A DNA stretch of 64,000 bases, from the NCBI GenBank assembly GCA_035629175.1, contig DASPIL010000091.1:62001-126000 (forward strand). The letters are read 5' to 3'. This stretch comes from Verrucomicrobiia bacterium (lineage in GTDB: Bacteria; Verrucomicrobiota; Verrucomicrobiia; Limisphaerales; DASXHY01). The translations under genes were made by a program, and so were the position numbers. Positions 18,001 through 26,264 of this stretch are shown in pieces. The first letter of the stretch is position 1, and each line of letters opens with the position of its first letter. Below the pieces are notes generated by a model. It ran no database searches. It saw only the letters and a list, made by a program, of their open reading frames with translations, and was not told the DNA's origin.

Positions 18001-18348
18001 CCGCATCGGGGCGGGACGGATCACGCCGAGGCGACGCGCTTTGCAACGGCGTTCACGCAGCCGCTCCAGGTTTCCCGCTCGAACGGCGCGCAAATGTCTG
18101 AACCGCTGCTGCGCTTGAATACGGACGATGTCATTGTGACAGGCCTGAAGCCGACCGATGACGGCAAGGGCTGGATCATTCGCCTCTTTGCCGCCAACAG
18201 CAAGGATCACAACGTGCGTCTCAATTGGGGTGATCGGGCGCCGAAGTCCGTGTACTTGAGCGGGACCAATGAGAAGCCAGGCGACAAGATCGGCAACCGG
18301 GTGGCTGTGCCGGGCTTTGGTGTCGTCACATTGCGGGCTGAATTCTGA
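15052..18348 (+). CDS. Glycoside hydrolase family 38 alpha-mannosidase (second copy)
   Basis: 1098 residues from the ATG at 15052; ATG 15064 and TTG 15028 are alternatives. A signal peptide (AALMLSAATSLLA) precedes the same layout as the upstream gene: an F5/8-like domain, the GH38 barrel with His277, His279 and Asp281 (LPHSHTDIGYTE), nucleophile Asp396 (ISDVPGYTWG), DWTPYWEDGAGSS, and C-terminal beta domains. It is colinear with the upstream copy throughout, so the pair arose by tandem duplication. Different loops around the active site may give different linkage preference. The gene sits 13 bases after the first copy and 8 bases before the sulfatase, so co-transcription is very likely. Confidence 0.88.
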   Translation: MRTRMKPNRSLAAAGVAALMLSAATSLLAFTPMVPLPAPRILNMPQGVPGGNFGMSNFFDGKLKTEFASRDEGTNTVVEMQWAQPARITALRHVDRNDRATVAESELELMDAAGNRVAVLPVKHVNKRSGETLFVLPQPVTAQRAKWRVTRQGTSGLLALGGAELAFFTSEPDDAQPTRDRIEVRVLPFVEKTGNRPLKVTIHHPYQEPAEVSVRLGSGEPQALSLRSGENVFDLLLPEIAAAATVNAEVRFQEQTIARTSFQHQPARPMTIYVLPHSHTDIGYTEIQSAVENKQVKNVADGIAAARKTAHYPAGSRFVWNIEVGWAADLFLERMNDAQREEFYEAVRQGQIALNGLYLNELTALCRPEELVQLFRFATKVSEKTGVTIDTAMISDVPGYTWGTVSAMSQAGIKYFTAAPNYFDRIGNILQEWENKPFYWVAPDGRNRVLVWIPFWGYAMSHIYNELSPRLITDFYDGLEKRSYPYDIAYVRWAGHGDNAVPDPEICDFIRDWNAKYQWPQFIISGASEAFRAFEKKHGSKLPVVSGDWTPYWEDGAGSSALQTSQNRHSSDRLSQAATVFAMLNPKAYPLQDFNLAWRDVLLYSEHTWGAWCSISEPERKETKEQWDGKKSYADRAEQASRALLAQALQSTGSSSATENAIDLVNTLSWERTEVVFLPPDQSRAGDRVTDAKGKTIPSQRLSTGELVFVAENVPPFASKRYTVSKGPALAPKRLAKASGAVVENDVIRVRVDEKGGGIVELSAKGIDGNLVDTSSGEALNDYRYLIGDDVSKLQANGSVTLSVGESGPLVASIIVESDAPGCNKLRRELRVVAGRDYVEVINLVDKARLKAKSYYDKDGKESVNFAFPFNIPDGQIWVDIPYAAMRPEKDQIASACKNWLTVGRWVDVANRNRGVTWITLDAPLIEVGGITATLLNSQTNPDVWRKRIEPTQKFYSWAMNNHWGTNYRAYQDGPTLFRFILRPHRGGTDHAEATRFATAFTQPLQVSRSNGAQMSEPLLRLNTDDVIVTGLKPTDDGKGWIIRLFAANSKDHNVRLNWGDRAPKSVYLSGTNEKPGDKIGNRVAVPGFGVVTLRAEF

Positions 18349-18356
18349 GAAACCGT

Positions 18357-19805
18357 ATGAACAAACGAAGACTGGCTCGTTGCAGGAATTCGATGCGAAG
18401 CTGCGCATTCGTGCTGCTGACGTTGGGAATGCTGGCGGCATTTGTGTGCGCCAGCAGCGCAGCGCAGCGCCGTCCGAATCTTCTTTTCATCATCACGGAC
18501 GACCAACGCTTCGACGCATTGGGTGTCGTGCAGGAGGAGCAGGGCAGCAATGCGAGGTGGCCGTGGTTCAAGACGCCCAACCTCGACCGCCTCGCGAAGG
18601 AAGGGGTTCGATTCCGCAACGCGTTTGTCGTTCATTCACTGTGTTCGCCAAGCCGTGCCTCGTTCCTTTCGGGGCAATACGGGCATCGCAACGGTATCGT
18701 GGATAACAGCACCCACTTTCCATCCAACGCGATGAACCAGGCGGTGCTTCTCCGCGAAGCCGGTTATCACACGGCGTATATCGGGAAGTATCACATGGCT
18801 TACCAGCCGAACCGGCCTGGCTTCGCACACGTGGTCAGCTATGTCAGTCAGGGTGAATATTTTGGCGGACGCTTCCTCGTGAATGGCGCCGAGACGAGGG
18901 TGACCAATTGGGTGGACGATGCCTCCACGGACTTTGCCCTGGATTACCTGCGAACGAATCGGCATCAGCCGTGGATGATGATGCTCGGGTTCAAGACGCC
19001 GCACACGCCACGGCAGCCTCCCGTGCGGGCACGGGAGCGGTTCGTTGGCGAATCCGTCAAGCCAGCGATGAACCTGAAGGCGGCACCGTCCTACGGAAAG
19101 GGGCAGCGGGCGTATAAAGGCGAGGAGATCGGAAAACCGGTGGAGACCGATACTGACAGCCACGGGTCCGACCCATACCTGCTGGATTACTTCCGTGCCA
19201 TCTCCGCTGTGGATGACAACGTCGGGCGTTTGTTGAATGAACTCGACACGCTCGGAATTGCAGAGGACACGGTGGTCGTTTTCGCGAGTGACAACGGATA
19301 TTTTCTCGGAGATCACGGGCTCGGAGACAAACGCGCGGCGTACGAGGAAAGCATGAGAATCCCCCTCCTGATGCGATACCCGCGGTCGGGAATGCGGGCG
19401 AAGGTGATTGACGAAATGGTCCTCAATCTTGATCTCGCGCCCACATTCCTGGATTTGGCGGGTGTGCGGGTTCCCGAGCAAATGCAAGGCGCGAGCTGGA
19501 TGCCGCTCCTGCGCGGAGATGCGTCGAACTGGCGGCAGGCGTTCATGTTCGCGTACTTGTTCGAACGCAACCTCCCGGCCACCCCCGCAATGATCGCGGT
19601 GCGGACGCCGGCGGCGAAGCTAATCCAGTATCCCGACCGCAAAGTCTGGACGGAGTTGTTCGATCTCAAGGCTGATCCCTACGAAACGAGAAACCTCGCT
19701 GGGGACCCGGCTTATGCTGAATTGCGCCAGAAACTCGAGCGCGAGCTTGCGGCGCAGAAGCAACGTTTCGGCGATCCCTTCGAGCAGGGCACTGCCGCGT
19801 ATTAA
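18357..19805 (+). CDS. Type I sulfatase
   Basis: 482 residues with an N-terminal signal peptide. The metal motif LLFIITDDQRFDAL is followed by the formylglycine site Cys96-Ser-Pro-Ser-Arg (CSPSRASFLSGQ), so an anaerobic- or aerobic-type maturase encoded elsewhere must activate it. Downstream features include GYHTAYIGKYHM, FKTPHTPRQPP and DNGYFLGDHGLGDKRAAYEES, all typical of the alkaline-phosphatase-like sulfatase fold (S1 family). It removes sulfate esters from a glycan. Placement between GH38 and GH92 mannosidases suggests the target is a sulfated mannose-containing glycan. The spacing to GH92 is 19 bases. Confidence 0.92.
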   Translation: MNKRRLARCRNSMRSCAFVLLTLGMLAAFVCASSAAQRRPNLLFIITDDQRFDALGVVQEEQGSNARWPWFKTPNLDRLAKEGVRFRNAFVVHSLCSPSRASFLSGQYGHRNGIVDNSTHFPSNAMNQAVLLREAGYHTAYIGKYHMAYQPNRPGFAHVVSYVSQGEYFGGRFLVNGAETRVTNWVDDASTDFALDYLRTNRHQPWMMMLGFKTPHTPRQPPVRARERFVGESVKPAMNLKAAPSYGKGQRAYKGEEIGKPVETDTDSHGSDPYLLDYFRAISAVDDNVGRLLNELDTLGIAEDTVVVFASDNGYFLGDHGLGDKRAAYEESMRIPLLMRYPRSGMRAKVIDEMVLNLDLAPTFLDLAGVRVPEQMQGASWMPLLRGDASNWRQAFMFAYLFERNLPATPAMIAVRTPAAKLIQYPDRKVWTELFDLKADPYETRNLAGDPAYAELRQKLERELAAQKQRFGDPFEQGTAAY

Positions 19806-19824
19806 TGCGCTTCTTCGAATTGTC

Positions 19825-22182
19825 ATGAGAAACATCATCGCTGGCCTGTTGTCCATTGCGGCTCTCAGCAGTTTCGCCGCTGAAAAAACGCCGCTTCAAT
19901 CCGTCGATCCCACGATTGGCACCACCCATTGCCGCTGGTTCTTCTTCACGCCTGGCGCGATGCCGTTCGGAATGGCCAAACCAGGTCCCTGCACTGACGC
20001 ACACCTCGGCAACGTGCATGGCTGGGACGCGGTGGGTTACGACAGCCGGCACGAATCGATCGAGAGCTTCGTCAGCTTTCGGGAATTTCAGATCGGCGGG
20101 GTCGCTCTCATGGCGACCACGGGGAAGTTGCAGACGATCCCCGGAAAGCTCGAGGATCCGGAGTCGGGATACCGATCGCGTTTTGACAAACAGGACCAGC
20201 GAGCGGAGCCGGGTTACTATTCCGTGCTGCTGAAGGATTACGGTGTTCGCGCGGAATTAACCGCCACCCCACGCGTCGCGTTTCATCGATTCACGTTTCC
20301 GAAATCTTCGGACGCTCACGTCATCCTCGATGTTGGAAATCGACAAGGAGAAGGCGGCGCAGTGCTTGATGCCTTTGTTCAACGGGTCGGTGAGCGCGAG
20401 GTGGAAGGATTTGTGAACACGCTGCCTGTTTACGTGAAGGCTTATCAACCGGGAGCTTCAGTCAGGATGTATTTTGTGGCGCGACTCAGTAAAACGCCGA
20501 ACCGCGTCACGGCGTTTCGTTCCCAACAGCAGTTCGCCGGGCACTCAGCCATTCAGGGCGCCGGATGCGGATTGTCCCTCGATTTCGAAACCTCCGAGAA
20601 CGAAGCCGTCGAGGTGAAGCTCGGGATGTCCTACACAAGTGTTGCCAATGCCCGGTTGAACATGGAAAAGGAAGCCGCTGCTCTCGACTTCAATGCCGCG
20701 CGCGCGCAGGCGCAATCCAAGTGGAGCGAAATGCTGGGACGCATCCGCGTGTCAGGCGGGCGCGAAGTGGATCGGGTGAAGTTTTACACTGGGCTGTATC
20801 ACGCACTGCTCGGACGCGGCCTGGCCAGCGACGTGAATGGCACTTACCGCCGAAACGATGACGCGATAGGCCAGATACCTCTCGATGAATCAGGTGTTCC
20901 CCAATACCACCATTACAATAGCGATGCAGTCTGGGGCGCTTTCTGGAATCTCACCCAGGTGTGGGCGCTTGCTTACCCCGATTACTTCAGCGAGTTCGTG
21001 CGCTGCCATCTCGACATGTATCGCGATTGCGGCTGGCTGCCCGATTCGGTCGCGGCTGGAAAATTTGTGTCGGGGGTTGGAACTGATTTCATGGGGCTTG
21101 TGGTCAGCAGCGCTTATCATTGGGGCATTCGCGATTACAACGTGCCGCAGGCGTTCGAAGCTGTTTTGAAGAATGAGATGGGCTGGCAGAACCGGCCTGT
21201 GGGCGTGGGCAAGGCGGATGTGAAGACATTCATCGATCGCGGCTATGTGCCCTTGATGCGGAAAGTTCCCGCATTCAGCGGATCCACTGCTGACGGGTCC
21301 CTGTATTCAGCATCCCATACGCTCGAGTATTCGTTTTCGGCCTATGCGGCTGCAGAGTTCGCCCGGGCCCTCGGCAGGACCAACGAGCAGGCTTCCCTCA
21401 TGCGCTACTCGCGCGGATGGGAGAATCTCTACGACACGGAAACGGGGTTCATCCGGCCGAAGAACCCGGAAGGGCAGTTCATCCCTGACTTCGATGCGCG
21501 TAAACCCTGGAGCGGATTCCAGGAAGGCAACGCGTGGCAATACACGTTCTACGTGCCGCACGATCCCGCGGGGTTGATGTCGAAAATGGGCGTTGAAACG
21601 TTTCGTCACCGGCTTGCGGATGTCTTCGCGCAGGCGGAGAAAACTGAGTTCGGCGGCGGCAAGAAGATCGACGCCTTCTCAGGACTTGAGAACGTTTACA
21701 ACCAGGGCAACCAGCCCAGCCTGCACATTGCGTGGCTCTTCAACTACGCAGGACAACCCGAGCAAACCCAGCACTGGGTGCGCCGCATCTGTGATGTGTT
21801 CTACGGCACGAATGTCGTGCATGGCTATGGCTACGGGCAGGACGAAGACCAGGGCCAGCTCGGCGCCTGGTTTGTGCTGGCTGGGATTGGATTGTTCGAC
21901 GTCCAGGGCGGCGCGACAGGAGAGCCTGTCATGCAGGTTGGAGCACCCCTGTTCGACGAAATCGAAGTTCAACTACATCCCCGTTATCACGCGGGCAAGA
22001 CATTCAAGATCCGGGCGCAGGGCGCGTCCAATCGCGAAGCCTTTGTGAAGGCGATTCGTGCGAACGGAACGCTCCTGGACGGTTGGAGCGTTCCGTGGAA
22101 GACCATCGCTGCGGGCGGGACGCTTGACCTGGAATTGCGCGGAGACGCAACAATTCCAGTGTCGATACAACAGTCCCGCTGA
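19825..22182 (+). CDS. GH92 family alpha-mannosidase
   Basis: 785 residues from MRNIIAGLLSIAAL, a short signal peptide ending near SSFAA. The full length matches the GH92 family (~750). The start TIGTTHCRWFFFTPGAMPFGMAKPGP and the C-terminal GYGYGQDEDQGQLGAWFV, with acidic residues Asp673, Glu674 and Asp675, are the family's Ca-binding and catalytic-acid segments. GH92 enzymes are Ca-dependent, inverting exo-alpha-mannosidases (1,2, 1,3 or 1,4 linkages, or mannose-phosphate) acting on yeast mannan and high-mannose N-glycans. The reading frame extends further upstream but overlaps the sulfatase; the ATG at 19825 follows the sulfatase stop by 19 bases. It is the last gene of the mannosidase run. 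Confidence 0.9.
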   Translation: MRNIIAGLLSIAALSSFAAEKTPLQSVDPTIGTTHCRWFFFTPGAMPFGMAKPGPCTDAHLGNVHGWDAVGYDSRHESIESFVSFREFQIGGVALMATTGKLQTIPGKLEDPESGYRSRFDKQDQRAEPGYYSVLLKDYGVRAELTATPRVAFHRFTFPKSSDAHVILDVGNRQGEGGAVLDAFVQRVGEREVEGFVNTLPVYVKAYQPGASVRMYFVARLSKTPNRVTAFRSQQQFAGHSAIQGAGCGLSLDFETSENEAVEVKLGMSYTSVANARLNMEKEAAALDFNAARAQAQSKWSEMLGRIRVSGGREVDRVKFYTGLYHALLGRGLASDVNGTYRRNDDAIGQIPLDESGVPQYHHYNSDAVWGAFWNLTQVWALAYPDYFSEFVRCHLDMYRDCGWLPDSVAAGKFVSGVGTDFMGLVVSSAYHWGIRDYNVPQAFEAVLKNEMGWQNRPVGVGKADVKTFIDRGYVPLMRKVPAFSGSTADGSLYSASHTLEYSFSAYAAAEFARALGRTNEQASLMRYSRGWENLYDTETGFIRPKNPEGQFIPDFDARKPWSGFQEGNAWQYTFYVPHDPAGLMSKMGVETFRHRLADVFAQAEKTEFGGGKKIDAFSGLENVYNQGNQPSLHIAWLFNYAGQPEQTQHWVRRICDVFYGTNVVHGYGYGQDEDQGQLGAWFVLAGIGLFDVQGGATGEPVMQVGAPLFDEIEVQLHPRYHAGKTFKIRAQGASNREAFVKAIRANGTLLDGWSVPWKTIAAGGTLDLELRGDATIPVSIQQSR

Positions 22183-22210
22183 AGCCAAACTCAACTTCCT
22201 GCGATCAGAG

Positions 22211-22813
22211 CTATCGGGAGGAGAGCTCGGCGATCAAGGTGCTCAACTGTTCCTGCTGCGGGCGCACCCGCAGAAAATACCGCACTGCAACCACGAGCGC
22301 GCTGATTCCGAGTGTTGCACCGAAGAACAATGACATAGAGGCGAGTTCCCGGTCCGAGACCTTTCCGACCGCTTGCAGCTGCCGCATCGTGAGCACCAGA
22401 ATCGGAACCGAGATCACGTATAGCAAACCCACGAGCCGAAGATTGCTCTGCGTCCTTCGGTTTGACTCGAGCGCCTGCCCCAACGTCTCGAGCACGGACA
22501 GCTCTCCGTTGCCTGATCCGCGGTTCGCACGCAGAAAACGTCGCAGGAAAACAACCGCGAACGTCCACGGCACTGCGAGCAGCGGAAACAAAGCCCACTC
22601 ACGGGCAGCATCGGTGCGATAGGTGCCAATCGACCAGAGCGCGAGGACGGTGATCGCCGACAGCGCGACAAAAGTATTCACCAGCCAGGCGATCTGGAAT
22701 CTGCGACGACGGCGCATCTGCAGGGTGAACCGCTCGGCAAGTTGCTGCTGCTGTTGGGTTCCGATGTTGTTGGCCGGGTCGTTCCAGGCGTGTTGCATTT
22801 CATCGAGGTTCAT
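22211..22813 (-). CDS. Membrane protein paired with ECF sigma factor (putative anti-sigma)
   Basis: 200 residues. A cytoplasmic N-terminus (MNLDEMQHAWNDP, then a QQQQQ run and an RRRRR stretch) is followed by four probable membrane segments (about 42-63, 72-90, 125-145 and 157-178). It has no recognisable zinc-binding anti-sigma motif. The start overlaps the end of the sigma factor gene by 14 bases, the usual arrangement for a sigma/anti-sigma pair, so a role in holding the sigma factor is inferred from position only. Confidence 0.6.
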   Translation of the reverse strand: MNLDEMQHAWNDPANNIGTQQQQQLAERFTLQMRRRRRFQIAWLVNTFVALSAITVLALWSIGTYRTDAAREWALFPLLAVPWTFAVVFLRRFLRANRGSGNGELSVLETLGQALESNRRTQSNLRLVGLLYVISVPILVLTMRQLQAVGKVSDRELASMSLFFGATLGISALVVAVRYFLRVRPQQEQLSTLIAELSSR

Positions 22814-23315
22814 AGTCTTTGTCTTTCAATGTTTGACCGAGTTGTGTTTTGATGCGGTTGAGTTTGACCCCCACATTGCTCTCCGAAAGTCCAAGCACCT
22901 CCGCCATGTCCCGATAGCTCAGGCCATCGAGTGCCAGGAGAATCAGCGAGCGGTCCGCGGGTTTCAGCCGGCGGATCTCGGCATACAGCGCGGCCAGTCG
23001 TTCCTGGGTGAGCGAACCGCCTTCCGGGCTGTGGGCCGTGGGCGCAAACGCAGTGAGCTGCTCAAGCCGAAGGCGATAACTTTTCCGGGAGCGGGTCCAC
23101 AGCAACGCCGTGTTGTGGCACACCCGGTAGAGATACGTGCTCGCCTTCGCCTGGCCGCGGAATGCAGGGATCGATTTCCAAACCGCCAGCAGCACCTCCT
23201 GCAGGAGGTCATTGCGGTCGTCGCCATCGGCAAACCCGTTGACCACGCGGTAAAGCACCCCGCTGTAATCGTGGATCCATTCGGCGAACCGTTGTTGCTG
23301 ATCGTTGGTATTCAC
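22800..23315 (-). CDS. ECF-type RNA polymerase sigma factor
   Basis: 171 residues from a GTG (VNTNDQQQRFAEW); a longer frame reaches back through the divergent kinase promoter and lacks homology. Region 2 contains DDRNDLLQEVLLAVWKSIPAFRGQAKASTYLYRV. Region 4 contains LRRLKPADRSLILLALDGLSYRDMAEVLGLSESNVGVKLNRI (given here in the one stretch as seen: key words DGLSYRDMAEVLGLS and SNVGVKLNR). It directs RNA polymerase to a stress or envelope regulon. It is divergent from the PAS kinase gene and overlaps the membrane protein gene downstream. A GTTTCT-N7-AGAAAC inverted repeat lies just before the start. Confidence 0.85.
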   Translation of the reverse strand: MNTNDQQQRFAEWIHDYSGVLYRVVNGFADGDDRNDLLQEVLLAVWKSIPAFRGQAKASTYLYRVCHNTALLWTRSRKSYRLRLEQLTAFAPTAHSPEGGSLTQERLAALYAEIRRLKPADRSLILLALDGLSYRDMAEVLGLSESNVGVKLNRIKTQLGQTLKDKDYEPR

Positions 23316-23317
23316 GT

Positions 23318-23336
23318 GTTTCTGAATATGAGAAAC
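23318..23336. promoter_or_regulatory. Inverted repeat between divergent sigma factor and kinase genes
   Basis: GTTTCT (23318-23323) and AGAAAC (23331-23336) are perfect inverted arms around GAATATG. A further GTTTCTTA follows at 23348. The 41-base gap must contain signals for both genes, so this is a candidate operator or, for the minus strand, a small leader hairpin directly before the GTG start. Confidence 0.35.
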
Positions 23337-23356
23337 AGCTGCGGGGCGTTTCTTAC

Positions 23357-26239
23357 ATGAAAATGCAAGATTCGGGCTCGACCGTGGTTCCCCCCTCCGG
23401 ATTACACTGCACGTTGATTGACATGCATTCATCCGACGCCAAAACCGACTGGAACGAAAGGACCAGTGCCTCGTTCCCGGCGCCCCCGGATAATCAGTCG
23501 ATGTTCCGGTTGATGTTCGAGCGCAGCACTGACGCGTTCACATTGGTGGATCCGCAATCTGGGCGGTTCGTCGATGTGAACTCCGCAAGCATCCGAATTG
23601 CCGGCGCGCCCAGCAAGGCTGCGATGCTTGAACTGGGTCCCGGAACGATCTCTCCGGAATTCCAGCCGGACGGAACGCGGTCCATCGAAAAGGCGAAGGA
23701 AATGGTGGGGCTCGCCCTGGAGAAAGGGAGCCATCGCTTTGATTGGGTCATCAACCGCTTCGACGGCTCGTCTGTCCCAGTGGAAATCGTTTTGACGCCG
23801 ATCCCAATCGGCGAACGCCCATTGCTGTTGTCTGCTGCGCGCGAAATCACAGAACGAAAGCGCGCCGAAGCAGCGTTGCGGGCGTCCGAGGAACGCTGGC
23901 GCATGGTATTCGAACAAGCCCCGTTCAGCGTGCAGATTTTCGCCCCTGACGGATGGACGCGCCGCGTGAATCCCGGCTGGGAAAAGTTGTTCGGAATGAC
24001 GCGTGAGCAAGCGGCGCAATTCAACCTCCTGACTGATCCGCAACTATCCGGCAGCGAGGCGGCGCCGCTGATTCGCCGCGCGTTTTCCGGCGAGGTGGTG
24101 CACGTTCCCGCCGTTCCTTTTGAATTGCCCACGCCGCCAAGTGGGGGACCGCGCACGCGCTGGATTGGCGCGACGTTGTTTCCCATTCGCGACGAACTCG
24201 GACAACTGCTCGAGGTTGTATGCGTGCATGAGGACATCACCGAACGCAAACAGGCGGAGGAATCGATCCGGCAATGGAACGTCATGCTCGAACAGCGCAT
24301 TGCCGAACGCACCTCCGAACTCGCCCAGAGCGAAGCGCAGATGCGAACTTTGGTCGAGCACGCTCCCGAGGCGATCGTGGTGTTTGACGGAGCCAGCGGC
24401 GATTTCCTGAACTGCAATGAAAACGCGGCGCGACTGCTCGGCTTGAACCGGGAGGAACTCTTGAAGTTGCATCCCGCGGATGTCAGTCCGGAATTCCAGC
24501 CGAACGGCCGTCGATCAGCGGACCTTTCCCGGGAATACATCGAGCGGGCGCTGGCGGGTGAGGTTCCCGTTTTCGAATGGATTCACCGCGGCACGCATGG
24601 GCGGCTGATTCCGTGTGAAGTGCGCCTCGTGCGTCTTCCGGCCGAAGGCCGGAGGCTGGTGCGGGGAAGCATCACGGATACGACCGAACGCAAACGCGCG
24701 GAACAGGCTTTGCGCGATTCGGAACAAAAGCATCGGGCGCTGTTCGAAGCCACGAGCCAGGGCGTAATGATCCACGACGCCCAAAAGTTTCACGACGTTA
24801 ATCCCGCCGCAGTGCGCATCATGGGCTACAACAGCGCCGCGGAGATCATCGGCAAGCACCCCGCTGATTTGTCTCCCGCAAGGCAGCCCAACGGTGAGGA
24901 TTCGCTCGTCGCGGCGTCGCGTCACATCAGCGAGTGCATGGAAAAGGGAACGGCGAGGTTCGAATGGGTCAGCCTCACGAGCGGAGGCCAGCCTGTTCCT
25001 GTCGATGTGATCCTCACGCGCATCGAGATGGGCGGCAAGCCCTTGATCCAGGCGGTGATCAATGACATCTCCGAACGCAAAGCTGCGGAGGAAGCCTTGC
25101 GGAAATCGGAGGAAAAGTTCAAGCAGCTCTATGAACTTTCCCCGCTCGGCATGGCGCAGGTCGAATGGGACGGAACGTTCGTGCAGGTCAACAAGGCCTT
25201 CGAAAACATCATCGGCTACTCACAGGCGGAACTTCAAAAGCTCAGCTATTGGGAGGTCACCCCCCGTGAATACGAGGAGGCGGAACTTGCGGTCCTGGAC
25301 TCCCTGCGGCGGACGGGCCGGTTTGGACCGCACGAGAAGGAATACTTTCACAAGGACGGTCATCGCGTTCCGGTAGTACTCAATGGCATGGCAGCCACGT
25401 CCCCTGACGGGCGCACGCAGCTGTGGTCCATCGTTGAGGACATCACCCAGCGAAAAAATTCTGAGGCCGAGTTGCACAAGGTCGTCGCCCGCGAAAAGGA
25501 ATTGGGCCAGTTGAAAAGCAATTTTGTATCGATGGTCTCGCACGAGTTTCGAACTCCGCTGGGCATCATCATGTCATCAGCGGAAATCCTTGCTGATTAC
25601 CTGGATCGCCTCGATCCCGACGAACGCCGCAGTCACCTCGACAGTGTCTCGCGCAATGCGCGGCGCATGGGCGACATGATGGAGGAAGTGCTTGTGCTGA
25701 GCCGCCTGGACGCGGGTCGGATGGATTTCAGTCCCGAAACGATTGACCTCAGGAAGTTCTTTGTTCGCCTTGTCGATGAAGCGCTGTCATCCACCGACCG
25801 CCGGTGTCCCATCGTTCTCAACCTCGCCGAAACTTCCGAAACTGCGTTGCTCGACGAGAGCCTGGCCCGCCACATCCTGACGAACCTGATCAGCAACGCG
25901 ACCAAGTATTCCGAACCTGGCCAGCCTGTGCGGCTGGATGTTTTTGCTGAAGGCCAGGATCTCATCTGCGTCATTCGCGATCACGGAATCGGCATTCCGC
26001 CAGCCGACCAGGAATGCCTGTTCAACGCGTTTCATCGTGGCGATAACGTTGGCCAGCGCCCCGGCACGGGCCTTGGGCTGGTAATCGTCAAGCGGTGCGT
26101 GGAATTGCATGGGGGAACGATTCGACTATGGAGCAAGGTCGGCGAGGGAACTGAGGTCACTGTTCGGTTGCCGGTCTTTCGGGCGACCGCTCTCCCCCGC
26201 CGCGGCGACACTGAAGTAATCAGACGTCCGCAACCCTGA
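23357..26239 (+). CDS. Multi-PAS sensor histidine kinase
   Basis: 960 residues, no membrane segment visible, so probably cytoplasmic. There are five PAS/PAC units at about 49-165, 175-300, 325-450, 460-580 and 585-705; several end in the PAC signature ITERKRAE or ISERKAAE. The HisKA domain has the phospho-acceptor His729 (SMVSHEFRTPLG). The HATPase domain has an N box (LISNATKYSE), DHGIGIPPADQ and GTGLGLVIVKR. It has no receiver domain. The response regulator gene follows 25 bases downstream, so the two form a two-component pair. PAS1, PAS3 and PAS4 share an SPEFQPNG-like motif, pointing to internal duplication. The ligand is unknown. Confidence 0.9.
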   Translation: MKMQDSGSTVVPPSGLHCTLIDMHSSDAKTDWNERTSASFPAPPDNQSMFRLMFERSTDAFTLVDPQSGRFVDVNSASIRIAGAPSKAAMLELGPGTISPEFQPDGTRSIEKAKEMVGLALEKGSHRFDWVINRFDGSSVPVEIVLTPIPIGERPLLLSAAREITERKRAEAALRASEERWRMVFEQAPFSVQIFAPDGWTRRVNPGWEKLFGMTREQAAQFNLLTDPQLSGSEAAPLIRRAFSGEVVHVPAVPFELPTPPSGGPRTRWIGATLFPIRDELGQLLEVVCVHEDITERKQAEESIRQWNVMLEQRIAERTSELAQSEAQMRTLVEHAPEAIVVFDGASGDFLNCNENAARLLGLNREELLKLHPADVSPEFQPNGRRSADLSREYIERALAGEVPVFEWIHRGTHGRLIPCEVRLVRLPAEGRRLVRGSITDTTERKRAEQALRDSEQKHRALFEATSQGVMIHDAQKFHDVNPAAVRIMGYNSAAEIIGKHPADLSPARQPNGEDSLVAASRHISECMEKGTARFEWVSLTSGGQPVPVDVILTRIEMGGKPLIQAVINDISERKAAEEALRKSEEKFKQLYELSPLGMAQVEWDGTFVQVNKAFENIIGYSQAELQKLSYWEVTPREYEEAELAVLDSLRRTGRFGPHEKEYFHKDGHRVPVVLNGMAATSPDGRTQLWSIVEDITQRKNSEAELHKVVAREKELGQLKSNFVSMVSHEFRTPLGIIMSSAEILADYLDRLDPDERRSHLDSVSRNARRMGDMMEEVLVLSRLDAGRMDFSPETIDLRKFFVRLVDEALSSTDRRCPIVLNLAETSETALLDESLARHILTNLISNATKYSEPGQPVRLDVFAEGQDLICVIRDHGIGIPPADQECLFNAFHRGDNVGQRPGTGLGLVIVKRCVELHGGTIRLWSKVGEGTEVTVRLPVFRATALPRRGDTEVIRRPQP

Positions 26240-26264
26240 GCTGATCAATGGAGCCATTACTTTC

